NCBI RefSeq assembly: GCF_900292035.1 | Contig: NZ_OMPO01000001.1 | Location: forward strand, 1,309,192 to 1,373,191 | Source: Blastococcus sp. Marseille-P5729 | GTDB taxonomy: Bacteria > Actinomycetota > Actinomycetes > Mycobacteriales > Antricoccaceae | DNA: 64,000 bases | Direction: 5' to 3' | Notes under the pieces: generated by a model | Told to the model about the DNA's origin: nothing | Databases searched by the model: none | The model's input: only the letters and a program-made list of their open reading frames with translations | Shown: one piece after another, positions 38,659-46,715 of the stretch | How the letters are laid out: each line of letters starts with the position of its first letter | Position numbering within the stretch: the stretch's first letter is position 1 | Made by a program: the position numbers and the translations under genes

Positions 38659-38705
38659 GTTTCAGGCCGGTGGCACCGACCTCACACCGTAAGGACATTG
38701 ACCTA

Positions 38706-39818
38706 GTGCTTCGACGCAAGATGGTGATGGCGAGCGCGCTCGCGATCACGGTGACTCTGAGTGCACCGCTCAGCGCCGCCGCCGCACCCTCCTCGAGCCC
38801 GTCGACCGGCTCCAGCTCCAGCGCCCCCAGCGACCCGTCCGGCACTGGCGGGCAGGCCACCCAGGAGATCGCGAACCTGCAGCAGCAGATCGACCAGTTG
38901 AACGCGCAGATGCTGGCCGCGGCAGACGCCGCGAACCAGGCGGTCGGCCAGGCCAGCGTCGCCAAGGACGCCGCCACGCAGGCCAAGGCGGACCTCGATC
39001 AGGCGAACGCCGATCTCGACTTCGCCAAGAAGAAGGCCAACAACGTCGCCGCGGATCTCTACAAGCAAGGTCCGCTGTCGCTGACCCAGTCCACGCTGCT
39101 GTCCTCGGACGGCCCGCAGGACTTCATCGACAAGGCGGTGCTCACCGACCAGGTTGGCGACTACCAGGTCGAGAACATCAACGCCATGCTGGATGCGCAG
39201 AAGAAGCAGCAAGAAGCCAGCACCGCCGCCGACGCCGCAGCCGCCGACGCGCAGGCCAAGGCCGACGAGGCGCAGAAGGTCTCCTCCGATACCCAGGCTC
39301 AGCTCACCGCCGCGCAGGCCCAGATGAACGACCTGCGGATCAAGGCCGGCATGCCGCCACAGGTCGACGAGAACACCCCGCAGGGCGTCACGGCCGACAG
39401 CAGCGGCGTCACCGGACAGGTCACCGGCGAGTGGGCGCTGCCGGCGTCCGGCACCTTCACCAGCTGCTTCTGCCCCCGCTGGGGCACCTTCCACCAGGGC
39501 ATCGACATCGCCGGCCCGATCGGGACCCCGATCTTCGCCGCCGGTAGCGGTGTCGTGCTGCGCGCGGGCCCGGCGACCGGCTTCGGGCTCGCGGTGTACA
39601 TCCAGCACCCGAACGGCGATGTCACCGTCTATGGCCACGTCGACAAGTACAACGTGCAGACCGGTCAGAGCGTGAGCGCCGGCCAGAAGATCGCCGACAT
39701 GGGCAACCGCGGCTACTCAACCGGCCCGCACCTGCACTTCGAGGTCCAGAAGGGCGCCTACGGCTCGCGCGTGGATCCTCAGGCCTGGCTAGCGTCGCGC
39801 GGCATCATGGTCGGGTAG
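38706..39818 (+). CDS. Secreted coiled-coil M23 (LytM) peptidase
   Basis: 370 residues. A signal peptide is clear (LRRKMVMASALAITVTLSAPLSAAAA). A coiled coil (about 45-220, Ala/Gln/Asp-rich) precedes the M23 domain, with FHQGIDIAGPIGTPIFAAGSG (His and Asp ligands) and GPHLHFEVQ (HxH). It probably cleaves or regulates cleavage of peptidoglycan cross-links at the cell surface. AAGGA lies 10 bp before the GTG at 38706. Its promoter region is elaborate. Directly downstream is the type VII secretion island. Confidence 0.9.
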   Translation: MLRRKMVMASALAITVTLSAPLSAAAAPSSSPSTGSSSSAPSDPSGTGGQATQEIANLQQQIDQLNAQMLAAADAANQAVGQASVAKDAATQAKADLDQANADLDFAKKKANNVAADLYKQGPLSLTQSTLLSSDGPQDFIDKAVLTDQVGDYQVENINAMLDAQKKQQEASTAADAAAADAQAKADEAQKVSSDTQAQLTAAQAQMNDLRIKAGMPPQVDENTPQGVTADSSGVTGQVTGEWALPASGTFTSCFCPRWGTFHQGIDIAGPIGTPIFAAGSGVVLRAGPATGFGLAVYIQHPNGDVTVYGHVDKYNVQTGQSVSAGQKIADMGNRGYSTGPHLHFEVQKGAYGSRVDPQAWLASRGIMVG

Positions 39819-39937
39819 TCGCGCTCGAAGGTCGGCACCCGCGCCGCAAAGCCGCTCCCGTACGCTGGATGGCGATGCCTCGACCAGCCCGCCGGTTATC
39901 TGTCCCGCCCCATAGTGTGAGGATCGACGACGCGCCA

Positions 39938-41233
39938 ATGAGCTCACCTAACGAGCGCCCGCCGCAGCCCACCGCACCACCGACTGCGGCGCCGCCGCCG
40001 ACCAGCGGCCATCAGCTCCCGACCGGCCCGCAACCGGCGACGCAGGCGCCCGGTACTGCGGGACGCAGCCTGCTACGCGCCCCCTCCCCCGGCAATTCGG
40101 GCACCGGCATTCGCGATCACCTGAGCGGCCGGACGGCGCCCTCGTCCGGCCAGTTCTCGGCCGTCGATCGACTGCCGGCGCGAGCGCCCCAGACCGGTCA
40201 TTCCGACGTGGCCGCGGTCCAGCGCTCCGGCGCAGCCGCCCCCGGGCCGACCCCCGCCGGCCTCGACACGAGCACGCCCTCGATCGGGGTGTCCGGCGAC
40301 CAGGCCGACGTACGGTTCCGCGAGGCGGGCCGCGCCTCGGCACATGAACGACCCATCGCACCGCACCTCGACCAGCGACTCGCAGGGCTGGACACCCCAC
40401 CACGCCCGCGCCGCTGGCCGTTCGGGCGACGCGGCGCGAACGGCATGGACAACGAGCCGAGCGACGGACTGAGCAGGCCGATCCATTCACCCCGCCGCAT
40501 CAGCGTCGTCGGGATGAAGGGTGGCGTCGGGAAGACCACTCTGTCGATCCTCACGGCGACGACCATCGCCCGGATGCGACAGATGCCGGTCCTGCTGCTG
40601 GACTCCGACACCACCTACGGCTCACTGATGCTGCGGACCGGTCTCGCGCCCATGGCCAGCGCCGACGATCTGGCGACGATGGGTGATCCAGGATCGCTCC
40701 AGCTGCTGAGCAGTTCGGTGAGCCGCACGACCGATGGTGTCTGGGTGGTGCCGAGCGGGCGCACCCCGGCCCAGAGCGCCGCGTTCGGCGAGCAAGGCTA
40801 CGTGGCCGCTGTACGCGCGGTCTACCGGTACTTCCCCGTGATGATCACCGACTGCGGCGCGGGTCTGGCCGGCCCGCTCATGCACCGGGTGATCTCCGCC
40901 TCGCACTCGCTGGTGATCGCCACCGCGCCGTCCATGGACAGCCTGCTGGCGACCTACAACACGCTCGAGTGGCTCGCCTCGATCGGCTACGAGAGCCTGG
41001 CGATGCGCAGCATCGTGGCGATCACGAACGTCAACCCGAAGACTATTCGGATCAACCTCGAGGAGACCCGCAAGCGCTTCCGGGAACGGTGTCACGAGGT
41101 GGTCGTGATCCCGAGCGATCCCCACCTGCAGTCCGGCAGCGCCGTGGACTACGACGCGCTCGACGAGCCTGCGCTGGAGGCGGCGCGCTCCCTCGCGGCG
41201 ACCGCGCTCGGGGCTGCGCTGGAGGCTCCCTGA
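39938..41233 (+). CDS. ParA/MinD-like ATPase with Pro-rich N-terminus (ESX-associated, EspI-like)
   Basis: 431 residues. Residues about 1-180 are Pro/Ala/Thr-rich and disordered. The ATPase domain carries the deviant Walker A GMKGGVGKTTLSIL, PVLLLDSDTTYG, and MITDCGAGLAG. This layout, Pro-rich plus MinD-like, is that of ESX-associated proteins such as mycobacterial EspI (Rv3876). It could regulate or localise the secretion machine. ATG 39938 starts MSSPNERPPQP. It is convergent with the EccA-like gene. Confidence 0.82.
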   Translation: MSSPNERPPQPTAPPTAAPPPTSGHQLPTGPQPATQAPGTAGRSLLRAPSPGNSGTGIRDHLSGRTAPSSGQFSAVDRLPARAPQTGHSDVAAVQRSGAAAPGPTPAGLDTSTPSIGVSGDQADVRFREAGRASAHERPIAPHLDQRLAGLDTPPRPRRWPFGRRGANGMDNEPSDGLSRPIHSPRRISVVGMKGGVGKTTLSILTATTIARMRQMPVLLLDSDTTYGSLMLRTGLAPMASADDLATMGDPGSLQLLSSSVSRTTDGVWVVPSGRTPAQSAAFGEQGYVAAVRAVYRYFPVMITDCGAGLAGPLMHRVISASHSLVIATAPSMDSLLATYNTLEWLASIGYESLAMRSIVAITNVNPKTIRINLEETRKRFRERCHEVVVIPSDPHLQSGSAVDYDALDEPALEAARSLAATALGAALEAP

Positions 41234-41279
41234 GCCGGACCGTCCCCGCCGGTCATGGCACTGTGCCCATGCCCGACTG

Positions 41280-42980
41280 TCAGGGGGCGGTGGGGGCAGT
41301 CGGTGCCCCGCTGCCCCGGGTGACCGCCTCGACGTCCGCCAAGGTGATCTGCATCAGGTCGTCCAGAGACGGGCGGCCGGCGAGCGTGCGGAGGCGCTGC
41401 GACTGCACCTTGCGGACCGCCTCAAAGAGCTTGCGGGCCTCGCGCGCGTTGCCGAAGTTCTCGTCCTTGGGTACATCACGGAAGTACTCGTACAGCCGCT
41501 GCTTGGCCGCGTCGTCGATCCGGTAGTCACCCCCGGCCAGCATCCGCTGGATGATCAGCGAGAGTTCCTCGGGCGAGTAGTTCTCGAACTCGATCGTCTT
41601 GACGAAGCGCGAGGCGAGTCCGGGGTTCGCGTCGAGGAACTCCCGCATCTCGCTGGTGTACCCCGCTGCGATGACGGCGAGATCATTGCGGCGGTCTTCC
41701 ATCAGCTTCACGATCATGTCGATCGCCTCCTGACCGAAGTCGCCTCCGCCGCTGCTGGCCTGGCGCGAGAGCGTGTAGGCCTCGTCGAGGAAGACGACCC
41801 CACCCATCGCCTCGTCGAAGACCGCGGCGGTCTTCTCGGCCGTGTGGCCGATGTACTGACCGACCAGATCGCGGCGCGAGACCTCCTTCAACGGTCCACC
41901 AGGCAGCACGCCGAGCGCCGCGAGCAGCTGGCCGTAGATCCGCCCGACGGTCGTCTTGCCGGTGCCGGGCGCGCCGGCGAAGATCAAGTGGTTGCTCATG
42001 CCGTCGACGCTCAATCCCGCTTCGCGCCGCCACTCGTTCACCTGGATCTCGTCGATGATCGCGCGCACCTCGGACTTCACCGACTCTAGGCCGACCATCC
42101 GATCGAGCTCCCCCAGCAGCGCCTCGACCTTCTCCGGGTCACTGACTCGTCGTTCCCGACCAGCGCTGCCCGCGGACCGCGCGTCGCCCTCGGCGATCTC
42201 GACATCGGCACCATCGGGCACGTCGATCGCCGTGCCGCCCGTGTGCTCGATCTTGGTCGCGGCCACTTTGCCGCTCGCGCCTGGCTCGAAGGCGATGCCG
42301 GCACCGCCCGTGTCGTGGACGTGGCATTGCTTGATCGTCGCTGACGCGCCCGCGGCGACGTAGATGCCCTCCTTGCGGGTGTCGGCGATGTCGCACGACT
42401 CGATCGTCGGATTCGCGGCCTGGTAGATGAACATCCCGCGGCGCATGGAGCTCACCACGCTCACTCCGCGCAGCACGATGCGGGCGCCGATGCGCAGCAC
42501 GATCGCGTCGTCCTCGGCCCCGTCCACGGTCAGTCCGTCGACGGTCCCATCGGCGTCCTCGACGACCATCGGCTGACCGGACTTCATGATCCGCGTATCG
42601 GTGATGTCAACCGACGTCCCGTCGCCGATGTGGACCGCCACCGCGTTCCGGGACTGCAGGTTGCAGTCCGCGACGGTCAGCTTGGTGTCGGACACCCGCA
42701 GCACGTCCGAGGCCTCCGACCGCAGGCTCAAGGACTGCAGGGTCAACGCGCCGCTGCGGGAGCGAACGACCGGCTCGTAGGAGTCACCGCCGTCGAGGAT
42801 CGACGGCTCGTCGCCGTCCGCGCCGACGATGGTGATCGCGAGCCCCGTCGTGTCGACGGTCCCGGTGTGGACGCCGGGCGCCAGCGTGATCACCGACCCG
42901 TTCTCGGCGTCCTGGATCGCCTCCTCCACGGAGCTGTACGACGCTGGCGAGCTAGGGTCGACCTTCAGCGTGCGAGGCAT
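41280..42980 (-). CDS. EccA-type AAA+ ATPase with N-terminal parallel beta-helix
   Basis: 566 residues. Residues about 1-260 are a parallel beta-helix: repeated turns such as ALTLQSLSLRSEASDVLRV, NAVAVHIGDGTSVDITDT and GIYVAAGASATIKQC, of the kind in NosD/pectate-lyase-like proteins. The C-terminal CbbX/EccA-type AAA+ domain has Walker A FAGAPGTGKTTVGR, Walker B GGVVFLDEAYTL and FVKTIEFENYSPEELSLI. Mycobacterial EccA has a TPR domain in the N-terminal position. The ATG at 42980 has GGAAGG upstream; the ATG at 42986 overlaps that SD. It may act as a chaperone ATPase recycling substrates of the neighbouring secretion system. Confidence 0.85.
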   Translation of the reverse strand: MPRTLKVDPSSPASYSSVEEAIQDAENGSVITLAPGVHTGTVDTTGLAITIVGADGDEPSILDGGDSYEPVVRSRSGALTLQSLSLRSEASDVLRVSDTKLTVADCNLQSRNAVAVHIGDGTSVDITDTRIMKSGQPMVVEDADGTVDGLTVDGAEDDAIVLRIGARIVLRGVSVVSSMRRGMFIYQAANPTIESCDIADTRKEGIYVAAGASATIKQCHVHDTGGAGIAFEPGASGKVAATKIEHTGGTAIDVPDGADVEIAEGDARSAGSAGRERRVSDPEKVEALLGELDRMVGLESVKSEVRAIIDEIQVNEWRREAGLSVDGMSNHLIFAGAPGTGKTTVGRIYGQLLAALGVLPGGPLKEVSRRDLVGQYIGHTAEKTAAVFDEAMGGVVFLDEAYTLSRQASSGGGDFGQEAIDMIVKLMEDRRNDLAVIAAGYTSEMREFLDANPGLASRFVKTIEFENYSPEELSLIIQRMLAGGDYRIDDAAKQRLYEYFRDVPKDENFGNAREARKLFEAVRKVQSQRLRTLAGRPSLDDLMQITLADVEAVTRGSGAPTAPTAP

Positions 42981-43087
42981 GCGCATCCTTCCAGGATCGT
43001 GGCGACGTACCGCAGATCACGATACCGCCGCGCCCGGTGGTGGGGACGGCGCATGCGTCGCCGGAGCAGGTTCACTACGCTGGCCTC

Positions 43088-44020
43088 ATGTTCTCCTGGT
43101 CGCCTGTGAACGACCTCGAAAGCCATCTCGCCAAGGCCCTCACCGAGGGTGACGAGGTCACGGCCCAACTGCTTCTTTTGACCGGACGCTTCTCGGTGCA
43201 CGCGCGCTCCCCCGAGGACACGGGCTGGCCCATCGTCACGACTGCCGAAGGGGACCGGTGGGTGACCGTCTACACCTCGCCCGAGCTGTGCCACGCCAGC
43301 ACCAACTGCGGATTGCGCTACCGCGAGTTCTCCCTGGCGCAGCTGGCGGCCATGTGGCCCGACAACAGCGTCGGGTTGAGCATCAATCCGGTGGTCGCCA
43401 ATCTCGCCTTCGCGCTCGAGCCTGCCGCGTTCGCCCGGCTGGTCGCGCCCCGTCTCGACCAGCTCATGTGGCTCTACCCGCCGGGCACGATCCCATACCT
43501 GCAGAAGGTGCTGCGCGGCGACGAGCTCACCCGGCTGCTGGGTGCCCAGACGCACACCGTCAGCGGGTTCGTGCATCTCTACGACGAGGTGTACGAGATC
43601 GGTGACCCGCAGCGGCTGCTGGAGGTGGTCGGCATCGCGGACGACGCGCGCCGCGACGTGGTCTTCGACGATGGCTCGCTGCACCTGCTGCGCTGGCCGG
43701 GGCTGGGCCTGGACCTCTACCGCACCCCGCTGGGCGGACGCGACGATCGACAACGCGCCGCGGTGGACGGCTGGGTGATCGCGCCTGACCCGTTCATCGG
43801 TCTCGGTCTGACTCCGTCGCCGACCGCCCCAGTCCACGAGTACTACTGCACGGCGGTGGCCATCCCGCACGGCAGCGAGATCCACCAGATGATGCCCGAC
43901 GGCAGCTCGCACCGGCGAGCGGCGTACGACGCGGTCGCCGGCCGCTGGCGACGAGTCCTGGCCCAGCAGGGCACCGAGCAGACCGCACGACACCCCGCCG
44001 AGGCCGCCGATGACCAGTAG
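43088..44020 (+). CDS. SseB-domain protein, ESX-associated
   Basis: 310 residues. Residues about 1-125 have the SseB N-terminal pattern (LESHLAKALTEGDEVTAQLLLLTGRFSVHA, then WVTVYTSPELCHAS and GLSINPVVANLAFAL). The rest of the protein is not recognised. There is no signal peptide. It is divergent from the EccA-like gene and overlaps the next gene by 11 bp, so the two are likely co-translated. SseB-domain proteins are often encoded with actinobacterial ESX loci; their role is not settled. Confidence 0.75.
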   Translation: MFSWSPVNDLESHLAKALTEGDEVTAQLLLLTGRFSVHARSPEDTGWPIVTTAEGDRWVTVYTSPELCHASTNCGLRYREFSLAQLAAMWPDNSVGLSINPVVANLAFALEPAAFARLVAPRLDQLMWLYPPGTIPYLQKVLRGDELTRLLGAQTHTVSGFVHLYDEVYEIGDPQRLLEVVGIADDARRDVVFDDGSLHLLRWPGLGLDLYRTPLGGRDDRQRAAVDGWVIAPDPFIGLGLTPSPTAPVHEYYCTAVAIPHGSEIHQMMPDGSSHRRAAYDAVAGRWRRVLAQQGTEQTARHPAEAADDQ

Positions 44021-44438
44021 CTACGTAGCGCGGTACGACGGCGAGGAGTTCCCGTGCACGGTGGCGCTCGATGCGACCGGGCCGCAGGTCCTGCTGATGT
44101 CCTCGCGGGCCCGCGACGAGTTCCGGCACGTCGGTGCGGGCCGTTACGTGCGAGTCGTGACGCCGGAGGCCTGCGAGCGCATCGAACACCGGGTGCAGGT
44201 CGCGAGCCTCGGCAACGCGCAGGTGGTGGTGCTCGAGACCCAGGACGAAGGCGTCGAGGTGGAGTTCCTGGGGCCGAACAGGCCAACCGATCCTGCCGCG
44301 CGCCAGGTGGGGCGCGGCGTGTGGCGACGCGTCGTCGATCCCTCGGAGCTACGCAATCATGCCGCTGCCACGACGCCGCTGCTCGTGGGGAGTGACTCGA
44401 CCTCGCCGGCCGCCGACCCGCCGCCGGAGACCGACTAG
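44010..44438 (+). CDS. Hypothetical protein, partner of the SseB-domain protein
   Basis: 142 residues, mostly beta (YVARYDGEEFPCTVAL, RYVRVVTPEACERI) with a disordered, Pro-rich tail. It overlaps the SseB-domain gene and is transcribed with it. Convergent with the 44511 gene. No family is recognised. Confidence 0.65.
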   Translation: MTSSYVARYDGEEFPCTVALDATGPQVLLMSSRARDEFRHVGAGRYVRVVTPEACERIEHRVQVASLGNAQVVVLETQDEGVEVEFLGPNRPTDPAARQVGRGVWRRVVDPSELRNHAAATTPLLVGSDSTSPAADPPPETD

Positions 44439-44510
44439 CTGTACTGATCGAAGACGTTGCTCAATCGTGAGAGCCCCGGGCGGGGCGGGCGCCTGGGTGG
44501 CATCTGGAAC

Positions 44511-45182
44511 CTAGCGGTCGACGCTCTTGAGCACCCACCGCTCGAAGCCGCTGAGGTGAACCCGCGCCGTGCTGATGGAGCCGCGGCTCAGCACTCCGAT
44601 CATGCCCGGAGCATTCTCATCGAGCCGCTGCGCCAGTCCTTGCAGCGACAGCCGCCGTTCGACCAGCTGAGTCTCGGCGGGGTTGAGTTGCTGCACGAAC
44701 ACTGCGTCGGCGGCATCGAGGGCGTTGATGTTCCACTGGGACAACGAGTCGTACCCGCTGAGGGTCGCGCTCCAGGCCGTACCGGCCGGCGTCGCGTTCT
44801 CCACCCCCGAGTCCCCGTCGATGACCAGGACGCTCGGGCGATGCACCGTTCCGCGCGCGACCGTCGCGTCCGCGGCCCCGAAGGCGATGGAGCCGCTGGC
44901 TCCCGACGCCATCCGGGTCACCCAGCCCCACGCGCCGGGCCGTTCGGTATGCACCAGGACCCGCCCGTTGAGGGCCAGCATGCGGACGACGAGCATCTGC
45001 AGCAGCCGCAGCCCGCCGACGACGACGTAGGAGCGGGGCTCCTGGTCGAAGACCCGGACGGTGACCGGCGCGCCGTGCTGGTCAACGCCGATGATCAGCC
45101 CTGCCCCGCCGACCGGTGGACGCAGCGCGTTAGCCGTCTCGAGGTCGGCATAATGGTGCGGTAGCTGGGTGGGGAGCTCCAT
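44511..45182 (-). CDS. ESX-associated protein, possible degenerate ATPase-like domain
   Basis: 223 residues, no known family. RSYVVVGGLRLLQMLVVRMLAL has the strand-loop-helix shape of a Walker A region but without GxxxxGK(S/T), and SVLVIDGDSGVE resembles a Walker B strand. It may be a catalytically dead relative of EccC/FtsK-type domains; this is inferred only from the pattern. The start ATG overlaps the EccE stop (TGATG), so translation is probably coupled. A short Gly/Cys-rich hairpin at 44473-44486 lies just past its stop. Confidence 0.6.
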   Translation of the reverse strand: MELPTQLPHHYADLETANALRPPVGGAGLIIGVDQHGAPVTVRVFDQEPRSYVVVGGLRLLQMLVVRMLALNGRVLVHTERPGAWGWVTRMASGASGSIAFGAADATVARGTVHRPSVLVIDGDSGVENATPAGTAWSATLSGYDSLSQWNINALDAADAVFVQQLNPAETQLVERRLSLQGLAQRLDENAPGMIGVLSRGSISTARVHLSGFERWVLKSVDR

Positions 45183-46672
45183 CAGGACGCGAAGCCTCCC
45201 AGGGGGACGGAGGCGGCCATCCCGAAGCCATGCTGGCCGTCCAGGCGCTGCAGAGTCGCCCCGCACCGCTCCACGACCTCGGTCAGTGCCGTGCGCACCG
45301 TCTCGTGGGCCACATCGCTCTCTCCCCGCAGCCGGACGGCGGCCTCGATCTCGACCTGGCCCGCCACGTTCCGGGCCGCCAACGACACGGTCGTATCGAG
45401 GGTCGGTGCGGACGAGATGTGCTCGATCAGTCGCGCGCCGGTCTCGTCTGCGAGGTTGGGCCAGCCGACGATCCGGTAGGTCACATGCCTGGTAGAACCG
45501 GCATGCCAGCTGCGCCACGCCTCCCGGACCGGTTCGACCGGTGCATCGTCCACCGTGAGCTCGGAGGCGGACGCCTCCCCGAACTCGCGGCCGAGCTCGG
45601 CACGGCTCAACGTGTTCACGATGAAGCCGGCCTTGTCCAGCTTGCGCCGGATCCGCCGCAGCGCGTTCACGAGAGCGCCCTCAAGGTCCGCGGCGATGAA
45701 GCTGCCCACCGTGTGCTGAGCTTGGATGGCAATGAGTGCCCGGCGTTGCACAGGTATCGCACCGCCAGCCAGCTCGGCGTACGACGTGGCGGCCGCGTCG
45801 TCCACGCTGGTGAGCCCGGGAGCCGGCACGGTATGGACGAGCACCTGCAGGCTGACCTGCGGCGCGTTCTCGGTCGAGGCCGGCAGCATGTCCCCGAGCG
45901 GTGGCAGCTGGGCCGCGACCGTCGTACCACCTGTGCTCTCGTCCGTGCGCGGCTCGACGACCGCGACGAACCCGCCCGCGTGCTTCAGGACGCCGACCGG
46001 AACGCCGTCGAGGTCGATCTGATCCAGCACCACGCCACGAGCGAAGGGCGCGGCCGCTCGTTCCGGCGACTCGTTCAGCTGATGCGATCGCTGGCGGGTC
46101 CAGTACCGCAACCGCAGGAACAGCCATTCATACAGCCAGCGGCCGCGATACCGGCCTACGGCCAGCACGATGACGACGAGCGCGGCCAAGACGCACGGGA
46201 TGAGGATGGCCAGCCGTTCGCGGCCGAGCGCGGCGATCACGAGCAGCCCGATCTCCAGCGCCACCACCTGGAGGACGTGCATGCCGAGCAGGCGATCCCG
46301 GGGCCGCGCGGGCTGCGGCCTGAGCTCGCGGGGCCGCTGCGCGGCCGCGGCCTCCGCTGCGGCCAGCGCCTGTGCCTGGGCCAGCGCAGTGGACGACGGC
46401 TCGTAGTCGGTGTCCTCGAGATGCTGGCCTCGGCTGAGCCGGGCCGCTGCCTGGCTCGCCTCGGCCTGAGCTCGAGCGTGGGCGCGGGCCTGGTCCAGCG
46501 GCGATGTGGGCGCGGTGGCCTGCACATCGCCGTCGGCAGTGAGGACCTGGCGTGGGCGCCCGGCCAGCCGTGCGGACACGGTCGGAGGAGCCGTCTCCTG
46601 CGCGTCGGACCGGGTGACGGCCGTCGCTGACGAGCCACGCGGCTCACGCGCCGCGCTGGAATCGTCTACCAC
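45182..46672 (-). CDS. eccE: Type VII secretion protein EccE
   Basis: 496 residues. An Ala/Gln-rich N-terminal extension (about 1-135) precedes two membrane helices (LLGMHVLQVVALEIGLLVIAAL and LAILIPCVLAALVVIVLAVGRYRG). GRWLYEWLFLRLRYWTRQR is the EccE hallmark after the second helix, and a cytosolic domain follows. EccE sits at the periphery of the ESX membrane complex. GTG start at 46672. It is followed, with coupled stop/start, by the 44511-45182 gene. Confidence 0.88.
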   Translation of the reverse strand: MVDDSSAAREPRGSSATAVTRSDAQETAPPTVSARLAGRPRQVLTADGDVQATAPTSPLDQARAHARAQAEASQAAARLSRGQHLEDTDYEPSSTALAQAQALAAAEAAAAQRPRELRPQPARPRDRLLGMHVLQVVALEIGLLVIAALGRERLAILIPCVLAALVVIVLAVGRYRGRWLYEWLFLRLRYWTRQRSHQLNESPERAAAPFARGVVLDQIDLDGVPVGVLKHAGGFVAVVEPRTDESTGGTTVAAQLPPLGDMLPASTENAPQVSLQVLVHTVPAPGLTSVDDAAATSYAELAGGAIPVQRRALIAIQAQHTVGSFIAADLEGALVNALRRIRRKLDKAGFIVNTLSRAELGREFGEASASELTVDDAPVEPVREAWRSWHAGSTRHVTYRIVGWPNLADETGARLIEHISSAPTLDTTVSLAARNVAGQVEIEAAVRLRGESDVAHETVRTALTEVVERCGATLQRLDGQHGFGMAASVPLGGFAS

Positions 46673-46715
46673 GTCACACCTTGCTGCTTTCCTGGTTCAC
46701 CCGCCTGTGCGGGCG

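Larger units (their letters stand above)
38383..38705. promoter_or_regulatory. 323-bp divergent regulatory region upstream of the M23 peptidase
   Basis: No gene fits here. AT-richer than its surroundings, it holds GTTATC-N5-GTTACT at 38472-38488, further GTTAC-like words nearby, a 15-nt direct repeat pair and a promoter-like element. In other actinobacteria M23 and Rpf genes are controlled by MtrA, which binds spaced GTTAC-type direct repeats; a similar control is a guess here. I saw no clear cyclic-di-AMP riboswitch. Confidence 0.5.

Noticed and set aside
38383-38705. Cyclic-di-AMP riboswitch ahead of the M23 gene
   Set aside because: Such switches often precede cell-wall hydrolases in actinobacteria, but the conserved core could not be found here.
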